Shown here: one piece after another, positions 10,041 through 20,842 of the stretch | Numbering within the stretch: position 1 is the first letter of the stretch | Layout of the letters: each line of letters begins with the position of its first letter | Assembly (NCBI RefSeq): GCF_000613845.1 | Contig: NZ_BAJT01000003.1 | Coordinates: 124,001-188,000 of the forward strand | DNA: 64,000 nucleotides | Source of the DNA: Asaia astilbis JCM 15831 | GTDB lineage: Bacteria > Pseudomonadota > Alphaproteobacteria > Acetobacterales > Acetobacteraceae | Reading direction: 5' to 3' | Made by a program: the position numbers and the translations under genes | Notes under the pieces: generated by a model | Told to the model about the DNA's origin: nothing | The model's database searches: none | Seen by the model: the letters and a program-made list of their open reading frames with translations, nothing else

Positions 10041-10826
10041 TTAGAGCTTCCAGCCGGAATGGATTGCGGCGATGCCTCCAGAGAGATTCTGGTAGCTCAC
10101 CTTTTCCAGCCCGGCCTGACGCATCATCTCGGCCAGCACATCCTGCTCGGGGAAGGTGCGGATGCTCTCGGCAAGATAGCGGTAGCTTTCCGAGTCCTTG
10201 GCGATCAGCTGACCCATCTTGGGCAGTACGCCAAAAGACCAGGCATCATAGACAGGAGCGAGAGCCGCCACCTGCACGCGCGAAAACTCGAGGCAGCAGA
10301 ATTTGCCACCCGGACGCAGCACGCGGCGCGCTTCGCGAAGCACGGCGTCCTTGTCGGTGCAGTTGCGTAGACCAAAAGCAATTGAGACGCGATCGACGCT
10401 ACGGTCGGGGAGGGGGATCGTCTCGGCATCGACCACCGAAAACTCGATGTCGCTCAGATAGCCTTTGCTGGCCGCCCGCGAGCGTCCAACTTCGAGCATG
10501 GCGGCATTGATGTCGGTCAGAAGCACCGGACCGCCATTGTTCTTGAGCCAGCCGAAGCTGATATCGCCGGTTCCACCCGCGAGATCGAGCAGCTTGAGAT
10601 CTCGTCTCGGCGCCAGCGTCGTAGTGAAAATGCGCTTCCACACGCGGTGGATACCGAGCGACATCACGTCGTTCATCACGTCGTAGCGTCCAGCGACGCT
10701 GTCGAACACGGCGCGCACCAGCGGTTTTTTCTCGGCCCTCGGGACAGAGCGATATCCGAAGTCGGTTGTCTCCTCCCTCACGCCTGCGGCAGATTCGGGA
10801 CGGGGAAATGATGCGTTGTCGGTCAT
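10041..10826 (-). CDS. ubiE: Ubiquinone/menaquinone biosynthesis C-methyltransferase
   Basis: SAM-dependent C-methylation of the quinone ring precursor in ubiquinone synthesis. The 261-aa protein has the UbiE signature YDVMNDVMSLGIHRVWK, motif I LLDLAGGTGD, and the later motifs SIAFGLRNCTDKDAVLREARRVLRPGG (written here only to name the region) and YRYLAESIRTFP. The C terminus GGIAAIHSGWKL is typical. The frame is intact. It is the first gene of ubiE-coaBC-dut and is transcribed away from mutM across a 30-base gap, so the two promoters must overlap. Confidence 0.96.
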   Translation of the reverse strand: MTDNASFPRPESAAGVREETTDFGYRSVPRAEKKPLVRAVFDSVAGRYDVMNDVMSLGIHRVWKRIFTTTLAPRRDLKLLDLAGGTGDISFGWLKNNGGPVLLTDINAAMLEVGRSRAASKGYLSDIEFSVVDAETIPLPDRSVDRVSIAFGLRNCTDKDAVLREARRVLRPGGKFCCLEFSRVQVAALAPVYDAWSFGVLPKMGQLIAKDSESYRYLAESIRTFPEQDVLAEMMRQAGLEKVSYQNLSGGIAAIHSGWKL

Positions 10827-10856
10827 GCGTCTCTGGATATAGTGTCAGCTCCCAAG

Positions 10857-11725
10857 ATGCCAGAGCTACCAGAAGTCCAAACTATTCTGATCGGATTGCG
10901 AGCGGCGCTCGAGGGACGGCGTATCATCAGCACGGAGGTCAGAAACGATCTGCGATGGCCAGTGCCGGACGATCTGTCGATACGGGCCGATGGCAAGAAG
11001 ATCCGTTCTTCTTCCCGTCTGGGCAAATACATGATGATCGCGCTCGTGCGCGGCCCGACCCTGCTGATTCATCTGGGGATGAGCGGGCGTATCCGGATCA
11101 CCCCGCAAAAGCGCAAACGCGCTTCCTACACGCCCATGCGCCATGAGCACGTTACCCTGACCCTCGATAATGGAACGTCGATTGGGCTGGTGGACCCGAG
11201 GCGATTTGGGTGTTTTCTGATTATCGATGCCGGGAAAGAGCGCGAGCACCCGCTTCTCAGGGCTTTGGGGGCCGATCCCCTTCTGCCAGGGTTTGACGCA
11301 TCTTATCTTATTGAGAAGCTGGCCAATAAGCGATCGCCGATCAAGACGGTGTTGCTCGATCAGCGGGTGGTCGCCGGGTTGGGCAATATCTATGTCTCGG
11401 AAATTCTTTTTCGTGCCCGGATCAATCCGGAGAGACGGGCCGCGTCTCTCGATCCCGAAGAGATCGCCCGCATTGCCGAAGTAACGCCGGGTGTGCTGGA
11501 GGAGGCTATCGGCGCGGGGGGATCGACCTGCGTGACTATGTGGACTCAGAAGGCAATCCGGGTGCGTTTCAGGAGCTGCATCAGGTATATGGCCGTGAGG
11601 GGCAGCCTTGCCCTTCATGCCCGGGTTATCCTGCCTGTAACGGGATCAGGCGTGTGGTGCAGTCAGGCCGGTCGAGTTTCTATTGTCCGCGACTGCAACC
11701 ACCACTTTCTTTAGAGGACGCTTGA
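10857..11725 (+). CDS. mutM: Formamidopyrimidine-DNA glycosylase (frameshifted)
   Basis: Excises 8-oxoguanine and formamidopyrimidines and nicks the abasic site. I choose ATG 10857, not the upstream GTG 10842, because the catalytic residue is the N-terminal Pro of MPELPEVQT. The helix-two-turn-helix [20 protein letters not shown] and Lys in GKYMM are present. After about 11529 the frame changes: one base restored in GACCTGCG gives [23 protein letters not shown]. The C-terminal zinc finger then reads [10 protein letters not shown] ... FYCPRLQ. The last Cys of CPRC is missing in this frame but appears as CNHHFL in the original frame, so a further one-base error near 11693 is possible. The exact end (11714 or 11725) is uncertain. 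Confidence 0.88.
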
Positions 11726-11752
11726 CTGACAGCGTCGAACTGGACTAAAGGC

Positions 11753-11782
11753 GAGCCCTCCGCTGGCTCTGCGTCTCTTTTT
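11753..11782 (+). terminator. Possible weak terminator after mutM
   Basis: A 5-bp stem (GAGCC at 11753-11757, GGCTC at 11765-11769) is followed after a few bases by CTTTTT. The stem is short and the T run is displaced, so this is tentative. Confidence 0.3.
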
Positions 11783-11860
11783 GAGATGATTGGCCGGCCC
11801 GCTTTATTGTTGTTGCGAGACAACCTAACAAGCCGAACAGAACAGGGCTGAAGAGTAGAT

Positions 11861-12129
11861 ATGGCTAACACCGCCTCTGCGCGCAAGCGCATCCGTCAGA
11901 ACGAGCGTCGTCGTGAGCGTAACGTTTCCCGCATGTCGCGCGTCCGTACCTTCGTTAAGAAGGTTGAGACCGCGATCCTCTCGGGCGACAAGAGCGCTGC
12001 CAATGACGCCCTGCGTGCCGCACAGCCGGAAATGCAGCGCGCTGTCGGCAAGGGCGTTCTCGCTGCCAACACCGTGAGCCGCAAGCTGTCGCGCCTCTCG
12101 GCACGCATCAAGCTCTGGCTTCGGCCTGA
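11861..12129 (+). CDS. rpsT: 30S ribosomal protein S20 (one frameshift near the end)
   Basis: S20 binds 16S rRNA during small-subunit assembly. The protein starts [18 protein letters not shown] and continues with [21 protein letters not shown], typical Arg/Lys-rich helices. In the sequence as given the frame then runs on for another 85 codons through the terminator. Restoring one G in AAGCTCTGG (about 12111) gives IKALASA and a TGA at 12127-12129, a normal length of about 89 aa. I therefore treat the extension as an artefact. Placement upstream of dnaA is common in alphaproteobacteria. Confidence 0.95.
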
Positions 12130-12181
12130 ACGGACTAACAGACGGCTCCCTTATGAGGGACTGTCTGGTCTGGGTCTTCTG

Positions 12182-12223
12182 AAAGAACGGGTGTGGCTCG
12201 ATGAGCCATGTCCGTTCTTTTTT
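12182..12223 (+). terminator. Rho-independent terminator of rpsT
   Basis: A perfect 9-bp outer stem (AAAGAACGG 12182-12190, CCGTTCTTT 12212-12220) encloses a second stem TGGCTC/GAGCCA and ends in six Ts (12218-12223). It sits about 50 bases after the corrected rpsT stop, supporting the short S20. Confidence 0.95.
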
Positions 12224-12381
12224 CGCCGGTTACCTCAAAAAAAGTCTTCCGGCCGGATAAGCTTGCCTCTCCTGATCTCTTCGCCCTATCCTGTGTGCCC
12301 TTTAATCGAAGGTCAGGAGGTGGGGCGGCTCGCGGTCGTGAGGGCTCCTATCGTGTCTTTAAGTTGCAACTCGGGGGAGTG

Positions 12382-13824
12382 ATGGCAGACGAAGGGTCTC
12401 ATACGGATCTTCCCGCAGTGACGGAAACGGTATCGTGCACGTCAGGCACCGAGCCCGCTCTGGTTTCGCAGTGGGTCAAGGTGCGTGAACGCCTCAGAGT
12501 TGAGGTGGGCGATGTCGAATATCGCACGTGGTTGCAACAGATTGTGCTCGGACCTCTCGAAGAGGACGAGATCACGCTCTTCCTTCCGACACGTTTTTTG
12601 CGTGACTGGGTGCGTGGTCGCTATGGTGACCGGCTGCAGGAGTTATGGCGCAACGAAAACCGGGCCGTCCATCATGTCGAGTTGCAGGTTAAGCGCGTCA
12701 GCGACGCTGTCACAGCGCCTGTCGCCGTAGAAACGGCTGCTGCCATCGAGATCGAAGCCCCGGCAGTTCAGGCAAGCGCCGTGCAGGATGCACGTCATGA
12801 TCTGGCAGCCCCGCTCGATCCGCGTTTTACCTTCGACAGCTTCGTGGTCGGCAAGCCGAACGAGTTTGCCTATGCCTGCGCTCGTCGTGTCGCAGAAAAA
12901 CCGTCCAGCCCCGGATTCAATCCGTTGTTTCTCTACGGGGGCGTCGGTTTGGGCAAGACCCATCTCATGCACGCCATCGGGTCCGAGCTGACCAGCGGTG
13001 GGCGTGTTTCGGTCGCGTATATGTCGGCCGAGAAATTCATGTATCGGTTCATTGCCGCGATCCGCTCGCAATCGACCATGGAATTCAAGGAACAGCTTCG
13101 CTCGGTTGACGTGCTGATGATCGACGATCTTCAGTTCCTGATCGGCAAGGATAATACGCAGGAAGAGTTCTTTCACACTTTCAATGCGCTGGTCGATGCC
13201 GGTCGTCAGATTGTGGTGAGTGCCGATAAATCGCCATCGGATCTGTCCGGCTTGGAAGATCGTCTGCGAACACGTCTTGGCTGCGGCATGGTTGCCGATA
13301 TTCACGCCACGACCTTCGAGCTGCGTATCTCCATCCTTGAAGCGAAAGCCCTGGCTTCAGGCGTCGCCGTACCAGCCAAGGTTCTGGAGTTTCTTGCTCA
13401 CAAGATCACATCGAATGTGCGCGAGCTGGAAGGGGCACTCAATCGCCTGATCGCTCACGCCAATCTGTTCGGACGTTCCGTGACGCTTGAGAGCACGCAG
13501 GACGTTTTGCACGATATCCTCAAAGCCCATGACCGACGCGTCACGATCGAAGAGATCCAGCGCAAGGTGTCGGAGCACTGGAATATCCGTCTGACCGATA
13601 TGTCGTCGGCGCGTCGCGCGCGTGCTGTGGCACGTCCCCGTCAGGTCGCCATGTTCCTGGCCAAGCAGCTGACCAGCCGGTCCCTTCCCGAGATCGGGCG
13701 CAAATTTGGCAATCGCGATCATACGACGGTGATGCATGCGGTCTCTCGCGTGCAGGAACTGATGGAGCGCGATGTTGCCTTCGCCGAGGATGTGGAGCTG
13801 TTGAGGCGTATGCTTGAGAGCTGA
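12382..13824 (+). CDS. dnaA: Chromosomal replication initiator protein DnaA
   Basis: Opens the origin and loads the helicase. I choose ATG 12382 because GGGGGAG lies immediately upstream and the longer frame extends through the rpsT terminator. The product is 480 aa. Domain I begins WVKVRERLRVEVGDVEYRTW. The AAA+ domain has Walker A YGGVGLGKTH, Walker B MIDDLQFL, and the RELEGALNRL box. Domain IV has RPRQVAMFLAKQLT and the DnaA-box-reading GNRDHTTVMHAV. The frame is intact. dnaN follows after 70 bases. No convincing cluster of DnaA boxes lies between rpsT and dnaA. Confidence 0.98.
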   Translation: MADEGSHTDLPAVTETVSCTSGTEPALVSQWVKVRERLRVEVGDVEYRTWLQQIVLGPLEEDEITLFLPTRFLRDWVRGRYGDRLQELWRNENRAVHHVELQVKRVSDAVTAPVAVETAAAIEIEAPAVQASAVQDARHDLAAPLDPRFTFDSFVVGKPNEFAYACARRVAEKPSSPGFNPLFLYGGVGLGKTHLMHAIGSELTSGGRVSVAYMSAEKFMYRFIAAIRSQSTMEFKEQLRSVDVLMIDDLQFLIGKDNTQEEFFHTFNALVDAGRQIVVSADKSPSDLSGLEDRLRTRLGCGMVADIHATTFELRISILEAKALASGVAVPAKVLEFLAHKITSNVRELEGALNRLIAHANLFGRSVTLESTQDVLHDILKAHDRRVTIEEIQRKVSEHWNIRLTDMSSARRARAVARPRQVAMFLAKQLTSRSLPEIGRKFGNRDHTTVMHAVSRVQELMERDVAFAEDVELLRRMLES

Positions 13825-13894
13825 TCTTTGCCGAAGCCATTGACTCTGCTAAACTAGATTTTTGCTATCCGGGTGTTCGAGGGTTCACGATCAA

Positions 13895-15019
13895 ATGAAA
13901 TTTCAGGCTGACCGCACAACGCTGATCCGAGCCCTTGCCCATATCCAGAGCGTTGCGGAAAAGCGCAATACGATCCCCATTCTCGCCAATGTCATGCTGT
14001 CGATCGAAGGTAATCTCCTTCGTCTGACAGCGACGGATATGGAGATCGCCGTCGTTGAGGAAGTCGCCGCAGAAGGCGCTCGCGACGGGGCTGTGACGGC
14101 TCCTGCAAGTGTTCTTTACGAGATCGTTCGCAAGCTGGCGGATGGATCTGTTGTCGAGCTGGATCACGGCGGCGGCGACGCGCCATTGGCTCTCAGAGCC
14201 GGTCGCTACGCCACCAGCCTGAATGTGCTGCCGGTTGAGGATTTTCCGTCGATGGTGGCGGGCGATCTGCCCCATGAGTTCTCCATTCCCGCGACGGTCC
14301 TGCGTGGATTGGTGGATCGCACGCGCTTCGCTGTCTCGACCGAAGAGACGCGTTATTACCTCAACGGAATCTATTTCCACGTGGCGCAGGATGGCGGTGA
14401 GCCCAAGCTGCGCGCTGTTGCGACCGATGGACATCGTCTTGCCCGTGTCGAGACGGATTTGCCGGCTGGAGCGGGCGACATCCCGGGGGTGATCATTCCG
14501 CGCAAGACAGTCGCAGAGCTGCGCAAGCTGCTCGATGAGGGAGCTGGTGCTGTGCAGGTCAGCCTGTCGGAGACGCGTATCCAGTTCCGCGTCGGAGCTG
14601 TGATTCTCACCTCCAAGCTGATCGACGGCACGTTCCCGGAATATGAGCGTGTTATTCCGAAAAACAACGACCGTTTCCTGCGCGTGAACAAGCAGGCATT
14701 TGCTGACGCAGTGGCACGTGTGGCGGCCATCAGCCAGGAGCGGTCGCGTCCGGTGAAGCTCGCTGTGCAGACCAATCTGCTTACGCTTTCCGCCATAAGC
14801 CCCGATCAGGGGATGGCGAAGGAAGAACTCGACGAAACGAGCGTCTCCTATGACGGTCCGTCGCTCGAAATCGGATTTCAGGCGCGCTATCTCAACGACA
14901 TCACCGATCAGATCGATGTCGAGGCCGAGTTCGCTTTCGCCGATAGCGCGGCGCCGACTCTCGTGCGCGACACGAATATGCCGAATGCGCTTTTCGTTCT
15001 TATGCCAATGCGCGTCTAA
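13895..15019 (+). CDS. dnaN: DNA polymerase III beta subunit (sliding clamp)
   Basis: Ring-shaped processivity clamp for DNA polymerase III. The start is ATG 13895 (MKFQADRTTLIRALAHIQSV), not the longer frame from 13862. At 374 aa it is full length with the three clamp repeats; the hydrophobic pocket region ends with the family C terminus NALFVLMPMRV. The frame is intact. It lies between dnaA and recF, as in most bacteria. Confidence 0.98.
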   Translation: MKFQADRTTLIRALAHIQSVAEKRNTIPILANVMLSIEGNLLRLTATDMEIAVVEEVAAEGARDGAVTAPASVLYEIVRKLADGSVVELDHGGGDAPLALRAGRYATSLNVLPVEDFPSMVAGDLPHEFSIPATVLRGLVDRTRFAVSTEETRYYLNGIYFHVAQDGGEPKLRAVATDGHRLARVETDLPAGAGDIPGVIIPRKTVAELRKLLDEGAGAVQVSLSETRIQFRVGAVILTSKLIDGTFPEYERVIPKNNDRFLRVNKQAFADAVARVAAISQERSRPVKLAVQTNLLTLSAISPDQGMAKEELDETSVSYDGPSLEIGFQARYLNDITDQIDVEAEFAFADSAAPTLVRDTNMPNALFVLMPMRV

Positions 15020-15042
15020 GCACTGGGTTTGGCGAGCCTTCC

Positions 15043-16148
15043 TTGCGTATAGACAGGCTCGTTCTAACGGAATTTCGCAATTACGAGCGTCTGGTCTGGA
15101 CGCCCCGATCCCGGCTTGTCGTTCTCACGGGTGAGAATGGCGCAGGCAAGACCAATCTGCTCGAAGCGCTCTCCCTCCTTGCGCCTGGTCGGGGGCTCAG
15201 GGGCGCAAGCAACGCCCAAATCCAGCGTCAGCAAGGTGGCCCCTGGGGGGTCGTCGCCCGCCTGTCGGATAATCGGACTGGTGAAGTCAAGCTGGCGACG
15301 GGCGCCGACCCAGCGACGCCTGCGCGTCGCGTGTTTCGCCTCAACGGCGAGGTTGCGCGCAATCAGGGCATGATCGCCCCTGTCTTTTCGACAATCTGGC
15401 TGACACCACAGATGGATCGCCTGTTCAGCGACCCGGCGTCAGGAAGGCGACGTTTTCTTGATCGGCTGGTGCTCGCGCTCGATGCCAATCACGCTCGCGA
15501 AAGTGCGGCGCATGAACGCGCCCTGACGCAGCGCAATCGTCTTCTTGCGACACGACCGGATCAGAATTCCTGGCTCGACGCACTTGAGGACAGCATTGCT
15601 CGACATGCTGTCGCCTTGACCGCTGCCCGCATGGCGTTGACCGAAGCATGAATCGCGCGCCAGCACGAGATGACACGTCATTTCCCGTCGCGCGTTTGCG
15701 ACTTGTCTGCGATCTTGCCTCGGATCTAGCCAAACGCCCTGCGCTCGCTGTCGAAGAAGGACTTCGCGCTACCCTTCGAGAGTCTCGCAAGGATGATGCG
15801 GCACGCGGCGCTACAACGGCCGGCGCGCATCGTGCCGACCTCCTTTTGCAGGATGCCCTGACTGGAAGAGAAGCCTCTCTTTCAAGTAGTGGGCAGCAAA
15901 AGGCGATGCTGGTGCACGTCATTCTCAATCATGCGGCGCTGACGGCTGAGAAGGCGGGATCAGCCCCTCTGATTTTGCTCGACGAACCGCTGAACCATCT
16001 CGACGCCATCAAGCGAGAGGCTCTGCTGCGTGTTGTGCAGGAACGCGCGGTTACGGCGCTCATGACCGGAACAGACGAAGAGAGTTTTGGAGTTCTGCGT
16101 GCTACCGCTGAGTATTGCCGCATTGAGGCTGGGCGGTTCGTTGCATAG
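15043..16148 (+). CDS. recF: DNA replication and repair protein RecF (one frameshift)
   Basis: SMC-like ATPase that helps load RecA at gaps. It starts at TTG 15043 (MRIDRLVLTEFRNYE), with Walker A TGENGAGKTN at about residues 29-38. The first frame stops at 15651 inside GAAGCATGAAT, and the second (from 15648) continues with the signature LSSSGQQKAML and Walker B PLILLDEPLNHLD. The ATGA overlap looks like two coupled genes. RecF is a single protein of about 370 aa, and restoring one base (GCCATG) gives 368 aa. gyrB, which often follows recF, is not here. Confidence 0.93.
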
Positions 16149-16603
16149 GCAACCAGAGCGCCAACAGGCGAGTCTGACATATCAAGAGAGCCAAAGACTG
16201 ACTTTTTTGTAACAGGCTTTATTTATACCACGTCTGGCCCCGCTGACTGAGGCTCGCGCTCAATCAGGCCTTTGCCGCAACCGAGAATGCGCGGTCGAAT
16301 GGCCGAACGCTCTGTCATGTCCGTTTCCCAAGTAACCGAAAATGGGGGGCTCCTTTGTAGGGGGCCGGCCTTAGGCTCTCACGGCATCCTTGAGAATTCA
16401 GCTTGGATTTACGGTATTCGAAAAATCGTCAACAAAAAATGGCATTCCTGTTGGCGTATGTGTCAATAAAAAATATGGTGACCGAATAAAGTTAATATAT
16501 TCTTCGGAAGAATGCGATTTTGGTCGATCCCTGAATACTATCGTTACTCATGGTTACAGCCATTCCATCTATGGAGTCTCTTCAAGAGGCTGCGTGAGGA
16601 GAG
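16149..16603. other. AT-rich non-coding gap between recF and a GT-B-like gene
   Basis: This 455-base stretch has no supported gene. The part from about 16390 to 16540 is much more AT-rich than the rest of the window, with runs such as CAACAAAAAATGG and GTTAATATATTC. It contains a short perfect palindrome, ATTCTTC-G-GAAGAAT (16499-16513). It probably holds the promoter and control region of the downstream gene; the composition would also fit recent acquisition. A G-rich patch (GGGGGGCTCC...GGGGGCCGGCC) sits near 16344-16368. Confidence 0.5.
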
Positions 16604-17762
16604 ATGGCTCGAATGAAAATTGCGTTTTTATACGTCGCGGAGCCTTATCAGTGCTATCATGTTGCGGCTGTCTCTTCAGAGCTTGCGCGGCTACCGAATG
16701 TCTCAGTCACTGAATTCATAAGCTTTCCTGAGACGGCGCAGCATCTTGAGCAGATCCGTCGCGATAATCACTTTGGCAGCCCGATTAAGCGTGGCGTCTT
16801 GAAGATGCCGCTCAAGGCAATGATGCTTCGTCGTTTGCGTCAGTTTGATGCTGAGCGCGAAGTCGTCATGCGGGAGAATGTGGCCCAGCTGGAGCAGTTC
16901 GACGCTGTGGTTGCGACGGAGTATTCCACCGGTTTATTGCGGGAAATGGGCCTTGTGCATCCCGCTCTGATCCTTATTCAGCATGGTGCTGGAGATCGCG
17001 CGGTCAATGACGAACATCTTATTCGTCATTTCGATCTGTCGCTCGTCTCGGGACCGAAAATCGCCGAGAGTTCTGGCCAAAAAACTCGCAACGGCGGCTC
17101 AAACGCGCATCATAGGCTATCCGAAATTCGATGCCGTCACCAAAGAGCATTATCAAAACGAGGGGGCGGCGCACGGGAGGCGTCCGATTGCGCTTTATAA
17201 CCCGCATTATAAAAAGGGCCTCTCTTCCTACAAGAAATTCCTTCACCCTCTCGTAGAGGCCGTCAATGAGCTCGATCATTACGACCTGATGATCGCGCCT
17301 CATGTGAAAATATTTCACAAGGATTTCGGCGGGCGACGTCGCCTGTTCAGGAGCGTTCTGGGCGCGCATGTGAGTCTGGACGCCTCATCCAGGGCGCTGC
17401 TCGACATGACGCATACAGCGCAGGCCTCGCTCTATATCGGGGATGTGAGCAGTCAGGTTTACGAGTTTCTGATCAGGCCGCGTCCTTGCGTCTTTCTCAA
17501 TCCTCACGGTGTGGCATGGCGTGACGATCCACATTTTCGGCACTGGACACTCGGTGACGTGGTCGATCGACCGGAAGATATTCTGCCCGCTCTTGCCCAG
17601 GCAGAAGCCAGGCATGAGCTCTATCGGGCGCGCCAGGAGCGTGTGATCCAGGAAACATTCGGTTCTCAGCCCCGGCGTGGTGCTGCCCATCGTGCGGCGC
17701 AGTCTATCCGTGAATTTCTTGGGCGTGATTTCTCCGCAGGGGCAGTTTCGGCGGCGGCGTGA
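16604..17762 (+). CDS. Putative GT-B fold transferase, CDP-glycerol glycerophosphotransferase-like (one frameshift)
   Basis: The N-terminal frame (MKIAFLYVAEPYQCYHVAAV...) and the C-terminal frame (from about 17065) belong together. The first ends LVSGPKIAE and the second continues VLAKKLATAAQTRIIGYPKFDAV; a +1/-2 correction in GCCGAGAGTTCTGG joins them to about 386 aa. Features include the QHGAGDR motif, FDLSLVSGPK, and IGYPKFD...YNPHYKKGLSSYKKF...APHVKIF. These resemble the C-terminal domain of TagB/TagF-type glycerophosphotransferases (HG ... G.PK.D). The substrate is unknown; surface-glycan modification is only a guess. ATG 16604 is very close to its AGGAG, so ATG 16613 may be the true start. 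It sits between recF and guaB with an AT-rich leader. Confidence 0.55.
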
Positions 17763-17795
17763 CGGCTGCAGTCTTTCATAGGGTGTCTCGTGCGC

Positions 17796-17825
17796 TTGTG
17801 ATCCTGAGTGGCAAAACGGTTAAAT
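17796..17825 (+). promoter_or_regulatory. Candidate guaB promoter
   Basis: TTGTGA (17796-17801), an 18-base spacer and TTAAAT (17820-17825) fit a sigma70-type promoter about 115 bases upstream of the guaB start. Each box matches four of six consensus bases. Tentative. Confidence 0.3.
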
Positions 17826-17893
17826 TAGGCCAATTAGCGCAATCTCCTGTTTTCAACCCGGAGTGCTTTGGTCTAAGAGGACGCGCCAACGGT

Positions 17894-17914
17894 AGGAAAG
17901 CCGCGGGCTTTCCT
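17894..17914 (+). promoter_or_regulatory. Perfect hairpin in the guaB 5' leader
   Basis: A 9-bp perfect stem (AGGAAAGCC / GGCTTTCCT) with a GCG triloop ends 12 bases before the GGGGAGG ribosome binding site of guaB. No T run follows, so it is not a simple terminator. It could stabilise the leader or be a binding site. Confidence 0.5.
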
Positions 17915-17920
17915 GATTGA

Positions 17921-19479
<1,559 letters not shown>

Positions 19480-19502
19480 CAAAAACTTGTAAGCGCGGGG
19501 GC

Positions 19503-20795
19503 ATGACTCCCGCCGCTCGACTTTCTGCCGCCATCGATCTGCTTTGTGCCATCGAGGCTGCCCCCCGCCGTCCCGCAGATGCGACGGCTAATGCCTATTT
19601 TCGTGATCGCCGCTATATTGGTGGCGGCGATCGCCGGGTTATTTCGGCCCGTATCTGGGACGTCCTGCGTCAGTGGCGGCGTCTGCACTGGCATTTGCGT
19701 GATATTCCCGGCGGTGCGTCTCCGCGTACGCTCTGTGCGGCCTCCCTGATCCTTGGGGGCGAGGAGATTGGCACAGTGCGCGGTCTGTTCAATGGTGAAC
19801 GTTTCGCACAGTCTCATCTGACGTCGCGAGAAGATGCTGCGCTGGCGGCCCTCGGTGGCCAGACATTGAATAACCCTGACATGCCGGGACCGGTTCGCCT
19901 CGAATATCCCGACTGGCTGCACCCTTATCTCGTGCGCGCGTTCGGTGACTCGCTTGAAGCCGAGATGGCCGCGCTCGATGGGGCCGCATCTCTCGATCTG
20001 CGCGTCAATCTGCTCAAGGGTCATCGTGACGAGGCTATCCGTTCTCTCCGTAATGAGCAGGTCATCGCCACTCCGACGGCGCTCTCTCCCTGGGGGCTCC
20101 GTCTCCCCGGACGCCAGCCCGTTACGGCGACGCAAAGCTTCAAGGACGGGATCATCGAAATCCAGGATGAAGGCAGTCAGCTGATTGTTGGCGCGCTTGA
20201 TGCCCGGCCCGGCGAACGCGTTGTCGATTTCTGCGCGGGGGCAGGTGGGAAAACGCTCGCCATCGCCATGGGAATGGAAAACAAGGGTCAGATCGTTGCG
20301 TGCGATGTTTCCTCGCCCCGCCTTGAGGGTGCGGTCAAGCGTCTGCGCCGCGCCGGGGTGCATAACGTCGAGCGTCATTTGCTGGTCGCAGGTGATAAAT
20401 GGGTCAAGCGCCGCGCCGGAGCCTTCGACCGGGTGCTCGTCGATGCTCCCTGCTCGGGCACAGGCACATGGCGCCGCAATCCTGATGCGCGCATCCGTCT
20501 TGTCGAGCAGGATATCATCGAGCTTCGGGCCAAGCAGGCGGATATTCTCGACCGCGCTTCCTCCCTCGTGAAGCCGGGCGGACGTCTTGTTTATGCAACT
20601 TGCTCGTTGCTTGAAGAAGAAAATGAGGCTCAGATCACGGCGTTTCTGGAGCGGAATGACCGTTTCGAGCGTGTTGCGGCTGGGGGCGAGATGCTGCCTG
20701 AATCGCTTCGGACGCAGACGGGCTTCGCGCTGACACCTTTGCGGAACGAAACCGATGGCTTCTTTGCTGCGGTCCTGCAACGCAAGGCGTCTTGA
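19503..20795 (+). CDS. rsmB: 16S rRNA m5C methyltransferase, RsmB-like
   Basis: Methylates a cytosine of 16S rRNA (C967 in E. coli). The 430-aa protein has SAM motif I VVDFCAGAGGKTLA, motif IV DAPCSGTGTWRRNPD and motif VI YATCSLLEEENE with the catalytic Cys; both Cys residues of the RNA m5C family are present. It starts 23 bases after guaB, so cotranscription is possible. Other RsmB/RsmF-type paralogues could carry the same motifs, so the exact target base is inferred. The frame is intact. Confidence 0.85.
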   Translation: MTPAARLSAAIDLLCAIEAAPRRPADATANAYFRDRRYIGGGDRRVISARIWDVLRQWRRLHWHLRDIPGGASPRTLCAASLILGGEEIGTVRGLFNGERFAQSHLTSREDAALAALGGQTLNNPDMPGPVRLEYPDWLHPYLVRAFGDSLEAEMAALDGAASLDLRVNLLKGHRDEAIRSLRNEQVIATPTALSPWGLRLPGRQPVTATQSFKDGIIEIQDEGSQLIVGALDARPGERVVDFCAGAGGKTLAIAMGMENKGQIVACDVSSPRLEGAVKRLRRAGVHNVERHLLVAGDKWVKRRAGAFDRVLVDAPCSGTGTWRRNPDARIRLVEQDIIELRAKQADILDRASSLVKPGGRLVYATCSLLEEENEAQITAFLERNDRFERVAAGGEMLPESLRTQTGFALTPLRNETDGFFAAVLQRKAS

Positions 20796-20842
20796 TTTGG
20801 TGATCTGGGTATCGAGAGCGGGCGAGGAGTGAAGGCAAAACC

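Noticed and set aside
12130..12381. The rpsT-dnaA gap as replication origin
   Set aside because: It holds the rpsT terminator and no cluster of DnaA-box-like sites that I could see.
11861..12382. A 173-aa extended S20
   Set aside because: The extension runs through a perfect terminator; one missing G explains it.
15640..15660. ATGA overlap in recF read as two translationally coupled genes or programmed frameshifting
   Set aside because: RecF is a single protein, no slippery sequence is present, and the same kind of one-base loss occurs at many other genes here.
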